DNA of 64,000 bases from Orientia tsutsugamushi (GTDB lineage: Bacteria; Pseudomonadota; Alphaproteobacteria; Rickettsiales; Rickettsiaceae): positions 2,108,001 to 2,172,000 of the forward strand of contig NZ_LS398548.1 in assembly GCF_900327275.1 (NCBI RefSeq). Reading direction: 5' to 3'. Within the stretch, counting starts at the first letter, position 1; each line of letters starts with the position of its first letter. Below the pieces are notes generated by a model that was given only the letters and a program-made list of their open reading frames with translations, ran no database searches and was not told the DNA's origin. Made by a program: the position numbers and the translations under genes. This document shows, piece by piece, positions 28,609 through 37,426 of this stretch.

Positions 28609-28785
28609 ATACAATTAAGTTTATTAACTCTCTAGTAGTTTCTAACTACAGAATATTTTTTTTAAATCCTGTAACTACTTTTTTAGTTATGTTCAGAGTT
28701 TGAGCATAAAGTAAATAATTTAGTTATAAAACTATCTAAATTAGAGTATTACAGTGTAGTATTGTTTAACTTCAATGTCAAAAAT

Positions 28786-28861
28786 GGGGCTATAGCTCAG
28801 TTGGTAGAGCTTTTGAATGGCATTCAAAAGGTCAGCGGTTCAATTCCGCTTAGCTCCACCA
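28786..28861 (+). tRNA. tRNA-Ala (GGC)
   Basis: 76 bases with encoded CCA. The acceptor stem GGGGCTA pairs with TAGCTCC. The anticodon stem TTTGA/TCAAA encloses loop ATGGCAT with anticodon GGC. The T arm GCGGTTCAATTCCGC is canonical. A RAGE integrase remnant begins about 55 bases downstream, so this tRNA may have been an integration site. Confidence 0.95.
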
Positions 28862-28914
28862 ATTTTTTTTGATGAAATAACATAAAAGAAGTACTATGTA
28901 AAAGCAAACAATAC

Positions 28915-29660
28915 TCTTATGAACTTAAATCCTATATTCAATTATTCAATAATGCTATAGACTGTGGATTATTAGATAAAATCCTGTATATAGAATAAAA
29001 AATCGTAAGCAAAAATCAAGATCTAGATATATAACAAATGAAGAAATGGAAAGACTCATAAAAGTGCTGAAAGAGTAGGAAGTCATCAATTAACAGAACA
29101 GCAAAAACAATTAAAGATATTAGAAAAATCCATGTTTGTATTTATAGCTTTTACATATAGTGTTAGCTGATAAATTAATAAAAATACTGAAAAACAGAAA
29201 ACCATGCTTAAATAGTGAATTAATATTGCCAAAATCCAAAAGACAATAGACCTCTTTCAAAACTAGTTAACGTAGTTCAAAATTATTGCTGATAAATATC
29301 GAAATAGACGTAAAAGATTCGGTCTTAGTTTTAATTTGATCTCTGGCATTTATAATTTTGAACTACGTTAACTAGTTTCGAAACAGGTCTAATAGTAAAC
29401 ACATATCAAGTTCAACAATACATCGAGCGTGTGATGAGATTCAGAAAAAAGGCTGAAATACCGAATGAACAATACATGATCTTAGAATAAGATTTGCCAC
29501 TTGAATTGTAAATAATGAAGAAGAACTTAATGTAATAGCTAAAATATTATTGCATAGTATTCAACAACTGAAATTTATGCTATAACTAGGTTAGATAAGG
29601 CAAAAGTAGCTACAAATAAAGTTGTAGAAAACATGCTGATGATATGTGGTTCCAATTTTT
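28915..29660 (+). pseudogene. RAGE tyrosine integrase, heavily decayed
   Basis: In changing frames this stretch follows the integrase at 50209-51234: LFNNAIDCGLLDK, RSRYITNEEMERLIKVL, QLTEQQKQLKILEKSMFVF, then after the hairpin insertion SKHISSSTIHRACDEI-like residues, and finally NKVVENMLMICGSNFYLN. Many stops and frameshifts make it non-functional. The N-terminal part is missing towards tRNA-Ala. A hairpin element at 29248-29390 interrupts it. Confidence 0.75.
29248..29390. mobile_element. 143-bp hairpin MITE, copy 2
   Basis: Same element as at 17794. Ends are AGACCTCTTTCAAAACTAG and CTAGTTTCGAAACAGGTCT, flanked by AAT on both sides. The undisturbed target is seen in the integrase at about 50509-50530, where GACAATAGTAAAC is continuous; this proves insertion and a 3-base AAT duplication. 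Arms have two mismatches. Confidence 0.85.
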
Positions 29661-29789
29661 ATCTAAACGGAGATACTATCTGGAATCTTACCATCATTAG
29701 ATTGCAGTGAAGAAATATTGACAACAACTTAGCTAGGTAGTTACTCTACATTAGATTTTGCTAAATTTTTGAAAATCACAGAGTAGAAT

Positions 29790-29938
29790 AAGATTTTTTA
29801 TGCTAGAATTGAGGCTGAAGGTTATTATGCAAAAAAATTATGTTAGTCGTTATCGAGGCGTTGAAGTATATAGGTTTGAGCATTGACGAATAGGAAGTAG
29901 TGTTAGCTGAAGTAGCTACAGGAACAGCAATTATTAAA
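29790..29938 (+). pseudogene. traL: traL remnant (third RAGE copy)
   Basis: GTTATTATGCAAAAAAATTA and then frames reading KYIGLSIDE and SVSXVATGTAI-like residues follow traL at 32746. Stops replace the Trp codons. The sequence is joined at about 29938 straight to traC, so traE, traK, pilin, traB and traV were deleted here. Confidence 0.65.
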
Positions 29939-30621
29939 GTTCATAAGAGTAATATTTGGCTGGTCTGAAGAAAAAGAATATTCAGAGATTAACCAGTATG
30001 AAATATTGTCTGAACAAATTCTAAGTTAAGATTTTTCGTTACTTGAAGAGATTGATTGTGTAAATGTAAATGATGATCAAATTATTTATCAGTCTAGAAG
30101 CAAGAAAGAGGCCTGAGGAGTGGAAATTATCTGTCATGTATTTGCTTTTAGACAATGAAATGCGTTGTGATGAATATATAAAATCAAATTTCCTGATCCA
30201 TTTTGGTCTGTAAATTCTACCAAATCAAGCGATTGAAAGTACTGCTGCCATAACTAAAAGAGAGGCACTAGAAAGAAATATTAATGCAGAAATGGGTAAA
30301 TTTCCTGATATACAGCAAGAAGTTGCTGATTTAGCAGATGTAGTAGCTACTTTACAGAGCGGTGATTATTATGTTGGATAAAACAAAAAAAGCTAAGCAA
30401 TATGCATCAGCATTTTGTTCGATGTTAAGACGCAGTAAATGGTATTTTGTTCTATGCAAATATGATTATGTAGCTATTTTATTAGCTGCGCTACCAATGC
30501 AGTAAGTTGAGTAAGGTAGAAGAGGTGTATTAGGTCAAAAAAAATATCAGGAGTCGGAGTAGCACTTTCTAGCTTAGGTAGAAGCATAAAAACTGTTTCT
30601 GTAGAGAATAAAGTATTATTA
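29939..30621 (+). pseudogene. traC: traC remnant (third RAGE copy)
   Basis: Follows the middle of traC at 44280-46603: VIFGWSEE, INQYEILSEQIL, DCVNVNDDQI, then AALPMQ and GVGVALSSLGR. It has many stops and frameshifts and is cut at 30621 by the IS5-type element before the Walker A motif. It cannot make an ATPase. Confidence 0.7.
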
Positions 30622-30639
30622 AGCCTTTTTAGAAACTGG

Positions 30640-31403
30640 TTAACGTAGTTCAAAATTATAAATGCCAGAGATCAAATTAAATCTAAGACCGAATCTTTTA
30701 CGTTTATTTCGATATTTGTCAGCAATAATTTTGAACCGTTTTAGCATACCAACAACGTTTTCATTGACAACTCTTTCTCCTGCTAACCTACGATTATTCT
30801 TTTTATCATTTTTAGTTAAAGGATTTTTCTTGCTTTTTTTCTTTGGTAATTCAGAATTATTGTGAATTTTTTGTATACCTTGATATCCTGTGTTAGTAAT
30901 CGCTTTAACTTCAGGATGAATAAGAATTTTGGATTTCTTAAATAATCTAAAGTCATGTTTTTTACCGTTAGAAAAATCTGTACATATTACTTGATGCGTT
31001 TTCTTGTCTACCACTATTTGAGTTTTTAGTGTATGCATTTTCTTCTTTCCTGAATAATAGAATTTTTGTTTTTTTTAGGTCTTTCTATAGGACTCTCAGT
31101 AGCATCAATCAAGACTACTTCATAATTCATATCACTCTTCATTAAAGCTTTACGGCCTGGAAAAGCAAAGTTTGGGTGTTTAACTAGGGTGTCTTCTACC
31201 CATTTTACAGCTTTATATGCTGAACTTTCACTAATTCCATAGTTCTGACCTATATGGAAATAAGTACGGTATTCTCTAAGGTATTCTAACACCATCAGCA
31301 ACTGTTCCTCCAAATTGAGCTTATTTTTACGTCCACCTTTTGATTTCTTAAGACCATCAGCTTTCCTCAAAATATCCACCATCTTTAAAAATGTTACCTT
31401 CAT
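30640..31403 (-). CDS. IS5-family transposase, made by predicted -1 frameshift
   Basis: Frame A (31403-31026) holds the helix-turn-helix part (ADGLKKSKGGRKNKLNLEEQ, YGISESSAYKAVKWVE) and the first catalytic Asp in VVLIDATESPIERP. Frame B (open upstream of 31038 to 30640) holds the rest: TLKTQIVVDKKTHQVICTDF, ITNTGYQGIQ, ERVVNENVVGMLKRF and LISGIYNFELR. At 31068-31074 the message has A AAA AAC in frame A. A -1 shift there gives QKFYYSGKKKMHTLKTQ without a stop, which is the normal sequence for the family. The fused product is about 254 residues. The transposase is probably functional. Confidence 0.85.
31068..31074 (-). other. Slippery heptamer for -1 frameshifting
   Basis: The minus strand reads A AAA AAC in phase with transposase frame A, the canonical X-XXY-YYZ pattern. 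It lies about 30 bases before the frame A stop, and the -1 frame is open from here. Frame B has an ATG of its own at 31038, so an internal start cannot be excluded. Confidence 0.7.
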
Positions 31404-31539
31404 TACTCCTGTTAATTAACGAAATTTTTCATCCTTTAACTCTTTAATCTGATCTAATTTCATTATTACTTCAAATTAGATTTTTATAACAGCATTCTAC
31501 ATCATTCTCTAGTTTCGAAAGAAGTCTAATATAAAAACC

Positions 31540-32575
31540 AGAGTTTAAAAATAACGATAGGGGCATTTCCAGATTTATCTATTAAAGAAGCTAGAAAAAT
31601 AGCAAGAGAATTAAAGAGATTAATGACGAACGGAATAGATTCAAGAGAAGTAAAATGTTAACAACAGATAGAAGAAAATGAGAATCGTATAAAAGAAAGA
31701 CAAGAGATTACATTCAAAGAGCTGTGTTATAAGTATATTGAAGAGTATGCCAAAATATATACTATAAACTTGCAGAAAGATACTGCAAGAATACATAATT
31801 ATGGGAAACTGTTATTTTAAAAAAGATAAGTGATATTAAAAGTAATGATATTGAACAAATATTCAATGATATCAGCAAAGAGGGAAAATATGCCACAGCA
31901 AATGCATTGCTAGCAACCTTACGCACTATATTTAATAAGGCAAAAAAATGGGGATTAATAGAAAACAATCCTACTCTAGGGATAGAGCTGCATAAACTGC
32001 AAGCAAGAGAAAGACGTCTAAGTTACGATGAAATTGGTAGATTTTTACAAGTATTATGTGGAGAAAAAAATACGTTGATAAGAGATTTTGCATTATTAGG
32101 GTTATATACTGGAGCTAGAAAAAGTAATGTGTTGGAGATGGAATGGGACAATATAGATTTTGTAAGAAAAATATGGCATATACCAAAAACTAAGAACGGA
32201 AAGGCGCAAAATATACCATTAACAAATGAGATGATAAAAATATTGCAAGCAAGGAAATTAACATCTACAAGTAAATGGGTGCTACCAAGTGATAATAGCA
32301 AAAGCGGACACTTAGAACAGCCATATGAAGCATGGAATAGGATTTGTAAAAAGGCTTGCATAAAAAATTTCAAGATACACGATCTAAGAAGGACGTTTGC
32401 AAGTTGTCTGTCAGATATAGGTGCAGGTCATTATATAATTCGTGCAGCATTGAATCATATTAATTTTGAATCAACAAGTGATTATAGTATAGTTAGTACA
32501 GAGTTACTAAGAGAGTATATGTCTAAGGTTACACAAATGATTAGTGGATATATGCAAAGTTATAATATTTTATAA
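31540..32575 (+). pseudogene. Tyrosine integrase (second RAGE integrase), broken
   Basis: The N-terminal arm-binding domain (IGAFPDLSIKEARKIARELK, P4-type) ends at a stop near 31660. Core-binding sequence follows in other frames (RQEITFKELCYKYIEEYAK). An open frame of 222 codons from 31907 holds the catalytic domain: TGARKSNVLEMEW (Arg), HDLRRTFASC (His, Arg), LNHIN (usually LGH) and DYSIVSTELL (Tyr). It differs clearly from the integrase at 50209, so two integrase lineages are present. At least two disruptions make it inactive as a full protein. Confidence 0.8.
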
Positions 32576-32607
32576 TACTATCTGACTAAAACGTTGTGGT
32601 AAGAATA

Positions 32608-32626
32608 GTGCGACTTCATGTCGCAC
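32608..32626. repeat. GC-rich 7-bp stem-loop behind the integrase
   Basis: GTGCGAC pairs with GTCGCAC around TTCAT, followed by TGCATGTATGCA. It is unusually GC-rich for this DNA. It could be the integrase terminator or part of an attachment or origin site; no second copy was seen in the window. Confidence 0.4.
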
Positions 32627-32698
32627 ATGCATGTATGCAAACTAATTATTGCAGGTAAAATCTATGTTTGAAGATATTTAGCTAATTTAAACATTATA

Positions 32699-32725
32699 GT
32701 AGCAGAATGAGAAATCTCATGCTAC
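32699..32725 (+). promoter_or_regulatory. Conserved stem-loop ahead of traL
   Basis: GTAGCA pairs with TGCTAC and, after a 3-base bulge, TGAGA with TCTCA. It lies 20 bases before the traL start. The other arm has the same structure at 50099-50125 with a G-T pair, and a degenerate version sits before the third traL remnant (about 29787). It marks the exact outer border of the inverted repeat homology. Confidence 0.5.
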
Positions 32726-32745
32726 AATTGGGGCTAAAGGTGATT

Positions 32746-33042
32746 ATGCAAAATCAAAAATTATGTTGGGCATTATCGAGGCCATTGAAGTATATGGGTT
32801 TGAGCATTGATGAATGGGGAGTAGTGCTAGCTGGAGTAGCTCCAGGAATTGTACTACTAAACAGCAGGCATGCTAAATTAGGCCTAGCATTTATGGTTGG
32901 AGGAATTGCTCTATGTTATTGCTTTAAGAAATTTAAGAAGGTATCGGAGAATTTTTTGCTAAAAAGTTTTTTAGTAGCTAAAGGTTTATTGCCAGCTCCA
33001 TTAGGATATTCAAGATTGCTGGGCAAAAAAGTTGGCAAATAA
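32746..33042 (+). CDS. traL: TraL, F-type conjugation, plus-arm copy
   Basis: Small inner-membrane protein of the F-type IV secretion channel (VirB3 equivalent). 98 residues with two membrane segments, IDEWGVVLAGVAPGIVLL and AKLGLAFMVGGIALCYCF, and a basic tail, as in F TraL (91 residues). The ATG at 32746 is preferred, with AAGGTG upstream; an earlier ATG at 32707 lies in the hairpin. The last base pair overlaps the traE start (TAATG). Intact. Confidence 0.85.
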   Translation: MQNQKLCWALSRPLKYMGLSIDEWGVVLAGVAPGIVLLNSRHAKLGLAFMVGGIALCYCFKKFKKVSENFLLKSFLVAKGLLPAPLGYSRLLGKKVGK

Positions 33043-33595
33043 TGAATCATCTCTTTAAGCAAAATGCTATACAAGAGCTGGTTAAATATAATAAATGCTT
33101 ACTTTCAGTAACTATATTGCTAGCTGCAGCTAATATAATTGCGATAATGGCTGCAATTACCAAAGAAGAAAAGTGGTTGTTAATTCCAGCAATGGAGCCT
33201 GATCGTAAAATGACGATTTCATCAAAAAATTACCATGAAACCTATTTAAAGGAATGGGCAATTTATGTGATGAAATTCTTATTTGCTACTTCTCCAAATG
33301 AGGTAGAAAGACAAATAGCAGACATGAAAGTGGTATTCAGTAATACTGAATCTTTAAATAAATTTTTTCATGATCATTTGCAATTTGTTAAAGGCTTAAA
33401 TGTGTCTTCAGTCTTTTTTTCTAAAGAAGGTTGAAGTGATAAATGAATGGAGTATTAATTAGTAGAACGCTTCGTTATTGGTTTAGCGATAGTAAACATA
33501 TAGCTGTCGATAAGACTTACCTTTTGACTTACAAGCGAACTCCTAATTACCTTTTATTGTTGACTGGTGTTAAAGAGAATGGAATAAAAAAATGA
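33042..33595 (+). pseudogene. traE: TraE, plus-arm copy, frameshifted
   Basis: VirB8-like inner-membrane core protein. The first 130 residues are intact: one membrane segment (LLSVTILLAAANIIAIMAAI), then MEPDRKMTISSKNYHETYLK and WAIYVMKFLFATSP. The frame then stops at 33434. The normal C-terminus continues in another frame from NGVLISRTLRYWFSDSK to VDKTYLLTYKRTPNYLLLLT. The break lies around 33415-33445. The extra G in AAATGAATGG is shared with the other arm, so this damage predates the duplication. Confidence 0.85.
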
Positions 33596-34068
33596 GTATT
33601 AGAATTTTGAGATTTATCATAGGGTTTATTGCTTTGGTAAACGTTAATAATATATATGCAGTAGAATATGAGTTAGAAGCTGACAATTTACTAAAGCTTG
33701 AGATTTCTGATAGTGGGCCAACAAGAATTAATCTTAAAGATGAAAAAATTAATGATATTCTTATGTACCCTCAAAACACAGTTGAAGGTATAGTTCATGA
33801 GTCTGGATGTTTGTTTATTGCTCCACGAGCAGAAGAAAACAAAGTTTATTTAATGGTAATAGGAAAATATAAAACAATTCAAGATTTAATGTTAACTTTT
33901 ACTCCAAAAACTCCAAGCCCTATAATGCTTGTTAATGCTGCTACAAAAATAGAGGAAAAGGATAATTCAAAACAAAACAATAACAATTTGTTCAGTAATG
34001 ACCTTAATACAAAAGAATTAACAGCAAAACCTTCTAAAAAACAAAGTAGAAATACTAAGGAAAAATAA
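33592..34068 (+). CDS. traK: TraK-like protein, plus-arm copy, shortened
   Basis: Periplasmic secretin-like (VirB9 equivalent) component. 158 residues with a Sec signal (MSIRILRFIIGFIALVNVNNIYA) and the N-terminal TraK domain (SDSGPTRINLKDEKINDILM, CLFIAPRAEENKVYLMVIG). F TraK has about 240 residues, and here the C-terminal domain is replaced by a short polar tail rich in Lys, Asn and Thr. A terminator-like hairpin follows directly. It may be a natural short form or an old truncation. Confidence 0.75.
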   Translation: MSIRILRFIIGFIALVNVNNIYAVEYELEADNLLKLEISDSGPTRINLKDEKINDILMYPQNTVEGIVHESGCLFIAPRAEENKVYLMVIGKYKTIQDLMLTFTPKTPSPIMLVNAATKIEEKDNSKQNNNNLFSNDLNTKELTAKPSKKQSRNTKEK

Positions 34069-34091
34069 AACTGGCTTAAAATGCTAGTTTT
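34067..34091 (+). terminator. Stem-loop after traK
   Basis: AAAACTGGC pairs with GCTAGTTTT (one G-T) around TTAAAAT, beginning inside the stop codon. The other arm has the same stem at 48740-48764 with a different loop (TTAAAGT). It would separate traL-E-K from the pilin and traB transcripts. Confidence 0.5.
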
Positions 34092-34212
34092 TACTTCAAA
34101 GACTTGAAGTTCTGGTAGGGTATCTGAAACTCGCTTCAAAGTAAAATTTCATTCAATGTGGAATTCACTAGCACTAGGAGAATAATGCAAAATTTACTAA
34201 TAAGCAATAACA

Positions 34213-34542
34213 ATGTTCATATATCAAAAATCTCGACTAAATATGCTAAACCCTACATTTAGAATACAGTGGAATAATGTAGTTGTAGGGCTGTTAATTA
34301 TTATAATTACTGCTTGTGTTTTTTCTTTTGAGCCAGCATTAGCTGATACTCTTGAAGGACAGCTTAATAAAATAGACGGACTTTTTAGTGGAAAGCTAAA
34401 AACAATAGGTATATCAAGCGCAACTATTTTATCATCGATTTGGGCTGTAGCACGAGGGAATATAAAGCTTGCAGGAGTAATGGTAGCAATTGGTGTTATT
34501 TTAGGCTTTTACCTAGTGAATTGCCAGTGGTATGAAAATTAA
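34213..34542 (+). CDS. Pilin-like protein (TraA/VirB2-type), plus-arm copy
   Basis: 109 residues. A long signal-like segment (VVVGLLIIIITACVFSF) ends at a probable cleavage near PALADTLEGQ. The mature part has two hydrophobic helices, TIGISSATILSSIWAVA and AGVMVAIGVILGFYLV, split by a short basic loop (RGNIK). This is the layout of TrbC/VirB2 and TraA pilins. It is unusual that it lies after traK rather than before traL. Intact. The start could also be the ATG at 34243. Confidence 0.7.
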   Translation: MFIYQKSRLNMLNPTFRIQWNNVVVGLLIIIITACVFSFEPALADTLEGQLNKIDGLFSGKLKTIGISSATILSSIWAVARGNIKLAGVMVAIGVILGFYLVNCQWYEN

Positions 34543-34584
34543 TTGATAAGGTAGAAACATTAACATTCAAAAAGCGGAGGAATA

Positions 34585-35740
34585 GTGGAACAGGACAATT
34601 CAGACAATAATAATACAAAAGAAGAAGATTTAGAGCTAAATGATAAACCAAAGGCTGAATCTGGTGTTAGGTCTAATAGCAAGTTATCAGAATTAACAAA
34701 TATCATTCGTAGAAAGCCAGTAATTGCCTTAACTTTTATAAGCATCACAATAATGGTTGTTTCATTTTTTTTATCTGAAAGTGGTAAAACGAAAGAATCT
34801 ATAATTTTTATTGAAAATCGTGAGTCAAGAGAAGCGATTTCTGGAATAGAACAAGCTGTAGATTTGAGAGCGAAATGGACAGAGGAAATACTTAATGAAG
34901 TCAAAACATTAAAAGATAGATTTGAAAATGTAACAGAAAGCAGATATTTAGAAATTACAGCCCAAATTAATAATTTTAACCAAAAACTTGAGATATTGGA
35001 GAATCAGCCTAAGCAGAGTCTATATAATAATGATAGTGATGAATTTAGTTCTGATCTTAATCATCATATTTTAAATTCACCACATGATAACAAAACAGAG
35101 CAAGCTCCTGTAGTAGTAAAGCCTTATGTAAATCTTAGGAGAGCTGAATCTGAGCAAAAAAAATGTTGAGAACTATGTTACTAGCGGTAGTTCTGCTAGA
35201 GCTGTCCTGCTTATTGAAGTCGTTGTAGGCACAGGAACAAACAGCTCTTCATCACCAGAACCAATTGTTCTGCAGCTATTAGATACAGCTATTCTTTATG
35301 ATGAATATAAAACTGATCAAATCAAAAAGGCGATTTTAATTGGATCATGTAATGGAGAGATTTCCTCAGAGAGAGCTAAATGTCGCATCGAAACTCTTTC
35401 AGTAGTCAATAACCAAGGAGATATTATCGAAAAAAAAGGTGGAAGGCTGATTGATAGGCGAAGACGGACGTTTTGGAATTAAAGGAATAGTGGTGAATAA
35501 ATCGTCTAAAGTAGTAAAAATGGCTGCATTAAATGGAGTATTTAGCAGTATGGCTAAGTTTCGGCAAGCTAAAGCTATTAAACCTGATATGACAACAGCT
35601 CCAACGTTAAATATAATGACTCCAGGTCAGGCGCAATCAGAGTTAAGTGTTGGAGATGCGCTTCAGTCTGGAGCTTACGCTGGAGCTAGCAATGCTTTTG
35701 ATAAGCTAGCTGATTTTGCTATAAAACGAGCTGATTCTAT
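34585..35740 (+). pseudogene. traB: TraB, plus-arm copy, frameshifted and truncated
   Basis: Inner-membrane to outer-membrane scaffold (VirB10 equivalent). The GTG start at 34585 opens a cytosolic Asn/Asp-rich N-terminus, one membrane segment (PVIALTFISITIMVVSFFL) and a coiled coil (85-150). Frame is lost in an A-run at 35156-35163 (8 A; the other arm has 10) and again near 35433 (one extra A). Conserved sequence goes on in other frames (SSSPEPIVLQLLDTAI, SCNGEISSERAKCRIETLS). At about 35735-35741 it is fused to traC by a deletion. Confidence 0.85.
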
Positions 35741-36685
35741 TTTTCTGAAGTGCCAGAGGATGACAGCGCAAAGTCTATAGAAGCTAGATCGGATTTTTTA
35801 TCTAACTTTCCATCCATTTTAGCTACTATGGCTGCTCCACAGTATGGAACAAGCGATTTACAACAACCAATGCTACAGAGGGCTTTGATATCAGTCTGGC
35901 AAAAAAAGGGAGCTAAAGCTGAAATCACGGATATTGCAGACTGGTTATCAAATAGAGAAGAATCATATGCTAAAGAGCTTGGAAATATGCTCTTTCCTTT
36001 TACTAAAGATGGTCAACATGGAAGATTTTTTAGCGGTAAGGCGCAATTATCTCTAAACTCTGATATTGTGGTAATTGAAACTGATCATCTACGCTCTGTA
36101 CCAGAGCTATTAGCTGTGATTGTACAGATTATGATTGTTCATATTAATCAAACAATGGTTAAGGGAGATAGAAGTAGACCATTTTTAATTATGATAGATG
36201 AAGCTTGGAAGCTATTAGCTGGAAAGCGTTCAGGAGAGTTTATTGAAGAAGCAGGTCGAATAGCTCGAAAATATAATGGATCGATTGCTTTAGCAACTCA
36301 GCAACTCACGGATTACTTTCGTCAAGAGGGTTCTGCGTCTGAAAAGGCGTTTGAGAACTCATCGCATAAGATAATTTTGAAGCAAAATTCGGAATCGTTT
36401 AAGGCAATGAGAGCTAATCCTAAGCTTGCAGGCTTTGTTGATGAAGATTGGAAGCTGAATTTGCTGCAATCTGTACATTTAAATCCTTCACATTATAGTG
36501 AAATAGCTATTTACAGCCCTAATGTTTCAGGTGTTATAGGCAGATTAATGATTGATCCATTTACTCTGCTGTTAACTTCGACGAATGCTAGAGATTATCA
36601 AGCTATAGAAGATCATATAGCTAAAGGGATGAATGTCAGTGAGGCAATTAATTATGTGATAAGAGAGCGGAAAATAATTCCATGA
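35741..36685 (+). pseudogene. traC: TraC, plus-arm copy, C-terminal third only
   Basis: VirB4-like ATPase of the conjugation machine. Only the end remains, from VPEDDSAKSIEARSDFLSN through Walker B (PFLIMIDEAWKLL), the Q-motif IALATQQLTDYFRQ, and the C-terminus DPFTLLLTSTNARDYQ. Walker A is lost by the deletion that joins it to traB. An internal ATG at 35750 gives 311 open codons, but such a protein could not bind ATP. The stop overlaps traW by 4 bases. Confidence 0.85.
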
Positions 36686-37341
36686 AGCAAGGAGTAGTAA
36701 TTTGTATAGGCACATTCTTTGCTTTATTTGCTGTTGCTTATCAAGTAAGCGATATAAGGGCCAATTTATTAAATGCTGATATAGGTATTGAGATTAAGGA
36801 TTATGGTACTAGAGGGCATGTTTTTCCAATCATTGAGGAATCATTACTAGAAGTGATTATGGCTAAACTTAATGCTGCATCAAAAAGTGGATTGTTGAAC
36901 CAAATGCAGCTGGAATTTCAGGAAAAAGTTAGGCAAAAAATCATGAGACCAGTTCCAGTAAAAAATTTAAGTAAAGCTACTGAAAATAAAACGCGAATAT
37001 ATGATTCTACCTATGTTCAAAAGGATGACATTAAGACAAAAAATGGTATAATAATAGTAAAGGGAGGAACTAAAATAAATCCTTTAGAGATAATAAATTG
37101 GGGTGAACCACTAATATTAATTGATGGAGATGATGAAGATCAGGTTGCTTGGGCAAAATCAAGACCAGGAAAGATAGTGTTAGTTAATGGAAATCCTATT
37201 GAACTTAGCAATCTATTAGGCCGGCACGTATTCTTCGATCAATTGGGTTTTTTGAGTATGAAGTTTAAAATACAAGCTGTGCCAGCCATAATAGAACAAC
37301 AAAATAACGTGCTTAAAATTAGCGAAGTAAGCACCCTATGA
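36682..37341 (+). CDS. traW: TraW, F-type pilus assembly, plus arm only
   Basis: Periplasmic protein needed for F pilus assembly, usually acting with TrbC and TraU. 219 residues with a signal segment (VICIGTFFALFAVAYQV) and the family motif KDYGTRGHVFPIIEESLLE near residue 35. The centre has GTKINPLEIINWGEPLILI and the C-terminus has DQLGFLSMKFKIQAVPAII, both typical. ATG overlaps the traC end (ATGA). No counterpart is left in the minus arm. Confidence 0.85.
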   Translation: MKQGVVICIGTFFALFAVAYQVSDIRANLLNADIGIEIKDYGTRGHVFPIIEESLLEVIMAKLNAASKSGLLNQMQLEFQEKVRQKIMRPVPVKNLSKATENKTRIYDSTYVQKDDIKTKNGIIIVKGGTKINPLEIINWGEPLILIDGDDEDQVAWAKSRPGKIVLVNGNPIELSNLLGRHVFFDQLGFLSMKFKIQAVPAIIEQQNNVLKISEVSTL

Positions 37342-37426
37342 AAAGCATGTAACATACACTTGAAGCATATGTTGTAAGTAGTATAACTCAATATACTATT
37401 TGATTCAACTTAAAAGAAGGTTTTAT

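Larger units (their letters stand above)
30622..31527 (-). mobile_element. IS5-type insertion sequence with two overlapping reading frames
   Basis: 906 bp between AGCCTTTTTAGAAACTGG at 30622 and the inverted end CTAGTTTCGAAAGAAGTCT ending at 31527. The outer flanks differ (TTA left, AAT right), and the left flank is traC while the right is integrase. So a rearrangement followed insertion, or the ends belong to two elements. This is the parent of the 143-bp hairpins. Confidence 0.8.
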
